A DNA stretch of 8,298 nt from contig CAIQSY010000134.1 in the NCBI GenBank assembly GCA_903874585.1, positions 1 through 8,298 on the forward strand, given 5' to 3'. How positions within the stretch are numbered: the stretch's first letter is position 1; each line of letters begins with the position of its first letter. Position numbers and translations under genes: made by a program. Shown here piece after piece: positions 5,225 to 8,298 of the stretch. The notes beneath the pieces were generated by a model that was not told where the DNA came from, did no database searches, and saw only the letters and a program-made list of their open reading frames with translations. This DNA comes from an uncultured Chlorobiaceae bacterium (GTDB lineage Bacteria; Bacteroidota; Chlorobiia; Chlorobiales; Chlorobiaceae).

Positions 5225-6493
5225 TCACGAACCACCAGCAAGAATATCTCCGGCGAGATAAAAAGAGCCTGTCACCAGAATCAAATCATCAGCTCCGGCT
5301 TGAGCCTGTAATGCAGCAATCCCCTTCCGTGCATTATCGCAAACAGTAGCATCGCCACCCAAATGTTTGCACAATACCGCAAGTGAGGAAGCCGGAACAC
5401 TGCGTTCAGAAGGAATATCGACCAGAACGAATGAACAATCGAGACGGAGCAGCTCTTGAATAATCGCCTCAGCATCTTTATCCAATGCCAAACCAAGCAT
5501 GACCACCATGCGATGGTAAAGATGCCGAAATGAGGCAAGTGTATCGACCGTTACACGCATCCCTGCGGCATTGTGCGAGACATCGAGAAGTACTGTCGGA
5601 GAAGTGTCGATTTTTTCAAGGCGTGCCCTGTAACCAGTCTCTAATAAGCGCTCAAGACCAATTACGATATACTGTGGCGCAATACCAGCAGCTTCAGCCA
5701 CCATAACAGCAAGAGAGAGATTGGAAACTTGAAATGAGCCAGTCAGTGGGGCTTTCAATGCGGAATAGTGCTGTGAGGCTGTCTTGAGATCCAGCTCAAT
5801 CATTCCCGGCTCCTGAGCAGATATCTTGCAGACGGCATCTTTTCCAGCAACAGAGAGTGATGCCTCACATAATTCAGCCATCTTCTGGATTGGCACAAAC
5901 GCTTCAGGCTCAGAGACTGCAGTAAAAACCTTGCACCCTTTTTTGATAATAGCAGCCTTCTCTGCCGCAATCTTGGCAAGCGTATCGCCCAGCCATTCGG
6001 TATGGTCAAAAGCAATACTCGGAATCACCACATACGTCGGTTGAACCACATTGGTAGCATCAAGCCGACCACCCATACCTGTTTCGATAATGGAGACATC
6101 AACACCCTCATCGGCAAACCACGCAAAAGCTATGGCAGTGGTTGCTTCAAAAAAAGTTGAATGGTTGTCGATAACCGCCTGCTGTATCTGTGAACAGTAG
6201 TGCACTACCCTTTCATGCGGAATCTGCTCACCATTAATACGGATACGTTCAGTAAAATCAACCAGATGGGGTGAAGTATAGAGCGCTGTTTTCCTACCAC
6301 TTGCCTGAAAAATTGAAGCACACGCCGCCGCCACCGTTCCTTTGCCGTTTGTTCCTGCAATATGCACTACGTCACCAAGGCGTTGCTGAGGTGAACCAAG
6401 CATTTCAAGCAAAGCATAGACACGCTCCAAACCGGGTTTTATACCAAACCTGTGCAGAGGATAAAGAAAATCGAGAGCCTCCTGATACGTCAC
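5225..6493 (-). CDS. folC: Bifunctional folylpolyglutamate synthase/dihydrofolate synthase FolC
   Basis: The 422-aa cytoplasmic ligase adds glutamate to dihydropteroate and to folates, using ATP. It belongs to the Mur-ligase superfamily. Visible motifs are the P-loop HIAGTNGKGT (44-53), the omega-loop SPHLVDFTERIRING (74-88), FFEATTAIAF (114-123), ETGMGGRLDATNV (137-149), AFDHTEWLGDTLAKIAAEKAAIIKKG (161-186) with the lysine that is carbamylated in relatives at about 184, and the C-terminal domain with LLDVSHNAAGM (302-312) and VTGSFYLAGDIL (407-418). The last motifs are slightly off the usual DGAHNP and VTGS.Y. The start codon is GTG (6491-6493): an in-frame TAA lies nine bases upstream and the next internal ATG is at residue 31, which would delete the N-terminal helix. 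It begins only six bases after the ruvA stop, so translational coupling is likely. No Shine-Dalgarno is evident. Confidence 0.96.
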   Translation of the reverse strand: MTYQEALDFLYPLHRFGIKPGLERVYALLEMLGSPQQRLGDVVHIAGTNGKGTVAAACASIFQASGRKTALYTSPHLVDFTERIRINGEQIPHERVVHYCSQIQQAVIDNHSTFFEATTAIAFAWFADEGVDVSIIETGMGGRLDATNVVQPTYVVIPSIAFDHTEWLGDTLAKIAAEKAAIIKKGCKVFTAVSEPEAFVPIQKMAELCEASLSVAGKDAVCKISAQEPGMIELDLKTASQHYSALKAPLTGSFQVSNLSLAVMVAEAAGIAPQYIVIGLERLLETGYRARLEKIDTSPTVLLDVSHNAAGMRVTVDTLASFRHLYHRMVVMLGLALDKDAEAIIQELLRLDCSFVLVDIPSERSVPASSLAVLCKHLGGDATVCDNARKGIAALQAQAGADDLILVTGSFYLAGDILAGGS

Positions 6494-6499
6494 CGTTAA

Positions 6500-7102
6500 T
6501 TAACTTTTATGAATAGAAACCAGCGCAGCTTTCACCACCTCTTCAACACTCAATGCTGCCTGCTGTTCAAGAATGGTAACCACAACTTTGTGAACTATTG
6601 GACGAGAAAAACCAAGCGTTACGAGAGCATTGATGGCATCGTCACGCAGGTGGCTTGCCTGAACAGAAACTGGGGCACTCATACTGCCAACAGGCGTGAG
6701 CTTCAAAATTTTATCTCGCAAGTCAAGAATAATACGGGCGGCGGTTTTTTTGCCGACACCAGAAATGCCATACAATTGTTCTGGAGAATTGGCTACAATA
6801 GCCTCATGCACCTCTTGTACTGATAATCCAGAAAGGACTGCCAACGCCAGTTTTGGGCCAACACCAGAAGCAAGCAGGAGTAAGCGAAAAAGCTGGCGCT
6901 CATCTTCACCGATAAAACCGTAGAGTTGCAGGGCATCTTCCCTGACATAGAGATGGGAAAAGAGAAGGACATCGCTACCCTGTTCGGGTAACCGTCGATG
7001 GGTAGTTGCAGAGATCAAAAACTGATAAGCAACACCAGCGACCTCAACAACAGCCTCGTCCGGCAGCACTGAAACCAGCGTGCCACGAAAATATGCAAAC
7101 AT
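6500..7102 (-). CDS. ruvA: Holliday junction branch migration protein RuvA
   Basis: The 200-aa protein is the DNA-binding subunit of the RuvAB branch-migration complex. It holds the four-way junction in a square shape while the RuvB ring pumps DNA. The N-terminal OB-fold (1-62) opens with MFAYFRGTLVSV and contains the acidic-pin segment REDALQLYGF (54-63). Two helix-hairpin-helix motifs follow, at about 79-92 (SGVGPKLALAVLSG) and 112-127 (GISGVGKKTAARIILD). A linker (about 135-150) leads to the C-terminal RuvB-contacting domain (about 150-195, with DDAINALVTLGFS). Length is normal. It lies 86 bases downstream of rpsT and six bases upstream of folC on the same strand. RuvB and RuvC genes are not in the window. 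No Shine-Dalgarno precedes the ATG. Instead, a stable hairpin ends 17 bases upstream of it. Confidence 0.97.
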   Translation of the reverse strand: MFAYFRGTLVSVLPDEAVVEVAGVAYQFLISATTHRRLPEQGSDVLLFSHLYVREDALQLYGFIGEDERQLFRLLLLASGVGPKLALAVLSGLSVQEVHEAIVANSPEQLYGISGVGKKTAARIILDLRDKILKLTPVGSMSAPVSVQASHLRDDAINALVTLGFSRPIVHKVVVTILEQQAALSVEEVVKAALVSIHKS

Positions 7103-7119
7103 GAATTGAGGATAAGAAT

Positions 7120-7150
7120 ATTCAGGCTGGAGAGATTATCCAACCTGAAT
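7120..7150 (-). terminator. Hairpin between rpsT and ruvA: terminator/attenuator or ruvA leader structure
   Basis: The arms 7120-7130 (ATTCAGGCTGG) and 7140-7150 (CCAACCTGAAT) pair over 11 positions around a 9-base loop. The single C/A mismatch seen on the + strand becomes a G-U pair in - strand RNA, so the stem is complete only in the transcribed direction. What follows on the - strand (TATTCTTATCC) is moderately T-rich but not a proper T-run. It may be a leaky terminator after rpsT that favours the ribosomal protein over ruvA-folC, or a leader element close to the ruvA start. Confidence 0.55.
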
Positions 7151-7188
7151 GTCAAACAACGAAAGTAAAAAATGTGCTGGAGAGAGTG

Positions 7189-7470
7189 TTACTCCTGACC
7201 TGCCTTTACATACCCGTTGAAAAGCTTGGTCAATTGCGATTTTTTGCGAGACGCTTTATTAGCGTGTATATAATTTTTTACCCCAAGGCGATCAAGCTTT
7301 TGAACAGCCGCACGGTAGGCAACTTCAACTTGCGCTTTATCGGCACTGGTGTCAACAAGTTTCTGCACAGTCTTCAGCAGCACTTTCAGCTCTTTTTTTC
7401 TTGCTCTGTTTCTGGTATTTCTTTTTTCTGACTGCCGGAGTCTTTTCTCTGCTGATTTATGTAAAGGCAT
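7189..7470 (-). CDS. rpsT: Small ribosomal subunit protein bS20
   Basis: The 93-aa basic protein matches bS20, a three-helix protein that binds 16S rRNA early in 30S assembly. The family pattern is clear: MPLHKSAEKRLRQSEKRNTRN at the N-terminus (1-21), a Lys/Arg-rich first helix, a Val/Ala middle (about 28-60) and the signature IHANKASRKKSQLTKLFN (68-85). Length is normal. The ATG at 7468-7470 is the expected start. A weak GAGAG lies about 11 bases upstream. It is the first gene of the long - strand run, with a promoter-like TTGCCT-16-TATATT upstream and a hairpin-forming leader. A hairpin after the gene (7120-7150) may limit read-through into ruvA. Confidence 0.97.
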   Translation of the reverse strand: MPLHKSAEKRLRQSEKRNTRNRARKKELKVLLKTVQKLVDTSADKAQVEVAYRAAVQKLDRLGVKNYIHANKASRKKSQLTKLFNGYVKAGQE

Positions 7471-7710
7471 AGACGCTTACTCTCAGGATAAAATATTAGT
7501 GAATAACAAATGGTATTCAATATAAGAGAAACAAAGAAAAAGGCAAACAAGAAAAATTGTGAACAAGAATCATAACTATCCTGTGATGCTGAACTGCAAG
7601 CCTTCAGGCATGAGCTTACGGTACATTATCACACCTCTTTTTTCTTATATTGCGCAAAAAATTTTCAGAACAGATCGAACCTCTCTTTATAACCAGACAA
7701 CAGCACCTTT
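7471..7710. other. Divergent intergenic region between rpsT and the glmM-like gene
   Basis: This 240-bp region holds no gene and must carry both promoters. Toward rpsT it has the candidate at 7519-7546 and an inverted repeat TGAATA/TATTCA (7500-7505 and 7514-7519) just downstream of the -10. The stretch 7525-7560 is almost all purine on the + strand. An imperfect stem ATGCTGAA/TTCAGGCAT (7586-7593 and 7603-7611, one bulge) lies midway. Toward the glmM-like gene, TATATT at 7646-7651 is a possible -10 without a good -35, and TTCAGA-17-TTATAA lies nearer the gene. No known riboswitch pattern was recognized. Confidence 0.5.
7519..7546 (-). promoter_or_regulatory. Candidate sigma70-type promoter for rpsT
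   Basis: On the - strand TTGCCT (7541-7546) and TATATT (7519-7524) are 16 bases apart, about 50 bases before the rpsT ATG. The arrangement is the same as in the candidate before the 35-aa ribosomal-type gene. It was identified by pattern only. Confidence 0.45.
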
Positions 7711-8298
7711 ATGAGTTTGATGATTAGTGTTTCCGGCATTCGCGGAGTCGTTGGTGAAAGCTTGACTCCTAAGAATCTAACCGCATTTGCCATGGCTTTT
7801 GCGTCGTGGACTCTTCGGCGAACTCATAAACAAAAGGCAAAAATTGTTATCGGACGCGATACCAGACCTACCGGTAAAGCGATAAGTGACCTGGTCAGCA
7901 ATACGCTGCTGCTTTGCGGGTGTGATGTTATTGATCTTGGTATCGCCACCACACCAACCGTTGAAATTGCGGTGACGGCTGAAAAGGCTGATGCGGGACT
8001 GATTATTACAGCATCACACAACCCTGTTGCCTGGAATGCGCTGAAAATGCTCAACCGCCATGGCGAGTTCTTAAACGCTGAAGAGGTAACGGAGCTCCTT
8101 GATATTGCTGAAAAGGAGCAATTTATCACGGCACGCTGGGATGCCATCGGTGCAATCAGCACAAATGACCGTTACGATGCCTATCATACTCATCAAGTCC
8201 TGAACCTGCCATGTATTAACACACAACTCATTGCAAAAGAGCATTTTAACGTGCTGGTTGACTGCGTTGAAGGCGCAGGCTCTTCGATTGTTCCAAAG
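7711..8298 (+). CDS. glmM: Phosphohexomutase, probably phosphoglucosamine mutase (GlmM), 5' part only
   Basis: The first 196 codons are present and the right edge cuts the gene; the family is usually about 450-470 aa. It belongs to the alpha-D-phosphohexomutase superfamily, which moves phosphate between C6 and C1 of hexose phosphates through a phosphoserine. Landmarks are ISVSGIRGVVGESLTP (5-20), IVIGRDTRPTG (45-55), GIATTPTVEIAV (77-88) and the active-site loop TASHNP (100-105, phosphoserine Ser102), followed by WNALKML. The second domain has begun (VLVDCVEGAGSS, 181-192). The metal-binding DGD loop and sugar-binding loop lie outside the window, so specificity (glucosamine, mannose or glucose) cannot be settled. 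GlmM would supply UDP-GlcNAc synthesis for peptidoglycan and lipid A. The ATG at 7711 is taken as the start. A second ATG three codons in (7720) is equally possible, and neither has a clear Shine-Dalgarno. Confidence 0.88.
   Translation, partial: MSLMISVSGIRGVVGESLTPKNLTAFAMAFASWTLRRTHKQKAKIVIGRDTRPTGKAISDLVSNTLLLCGCDVIDLGIATTPTVEIAVTAEKADAGLIITASHNPVAWNALKMLNRHGEFLNAEEVTELLDIAEKEQFITARWDAIGAISTNDRYDAYHTHQVLNLPCINTQLIAKEHFNVLVDCVEGAGSSIVPK

Noticed and set aside
7586..7611. Stem in the rpsT/glmM intergenic region as a riboswitch
   Set aside because: It is short, bulged and isolated, with no conserved aptamer pattern that I recognize, and its transcript direction is unknown.
7824..8162. A 112-codon - strand open frame opposite the glmM-like gene
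   Set aside because: The + strand encodes an unmistakable phosphohexomutase with TASHNP, so the reverse frame is incidental.

Overview
The window looks like chromosome of a green sulfur bacterium (Chlorobiota) or a close relative in the Bacteroidota-Chlorobiota group. This rests on overall protein character: a compact Rho with the P-loop variant AQPKTGKT and no large N-terminal insertion, a DUF151 nuclease-family protein ending in a UVR domain, a 35-residue COX24/mS38-like basic protein, and generally weak or absent Shine-Dalgarno sequences. The assignment is an inference from memory of these families, not a database result. Base composition is moderate in the genes and extremely T-rich in the first 270 bases.

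Layout, left to right. Bases 1-270 hold a tandem array of a T-rich unit of about 115-116 bp (two full copies, a third that is cut off, and signs that it continues to the left). The array runs directly into the 3' part of a bamA/Omp85-type gene on the + strand (about 268-681), which lacks everything upstream of the L6-loop region. A strong hairpin terminator (691-736) follows, and its right arm contains the stop codon of the convergent gene. Everything from 722 to 7470 is then on the - strand. Read in the direction of transcription (right to left) it is: rpsT (bS20), ruvA, folC, a 307-bp gap that probably serves as the rho leader, rho, a 35-aa COX24/bS22-like gene, tRNA-Lys(TTT), tRNA-Leu(GAG), a terminator, etfB, etfA, and the DUF151/UVR bifunctional-nuclease-family gene. 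Divergent from rpsT, on the + strand, is the first 196 codons of a phosphohexomutase of the GlmM type, cut by the right edge.

How the genes fit together. The right half is mostly information processing (ribosomal protein, Holliday-junction recognition, transcription termination, tRNAs) with one folate gene coupled to ruvA. The small basic gene and the two tRNAs appear to form a short transcription unit with its own promoter-like sequence (TTGTAC-16-TATATT) and a good terminator. etfB-etfA is a two-gene unit for an electron-transfer flavoprotein, with no recognizable dehydrogenase or quinone-oxidoreductase partner in view.

Most of this is conserved housekeeping DNA. The parts that merit attention are the repeat array joined to a truncated bamA, the easily missed 35-aa ribosomal-type gene, and a few RNA structures (a ruvA leader hairpin fully paired only on the transcribed strand, a terminator overlapping a stop codon, and the long rho leader). 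I found no sign of a new multi-gene system.
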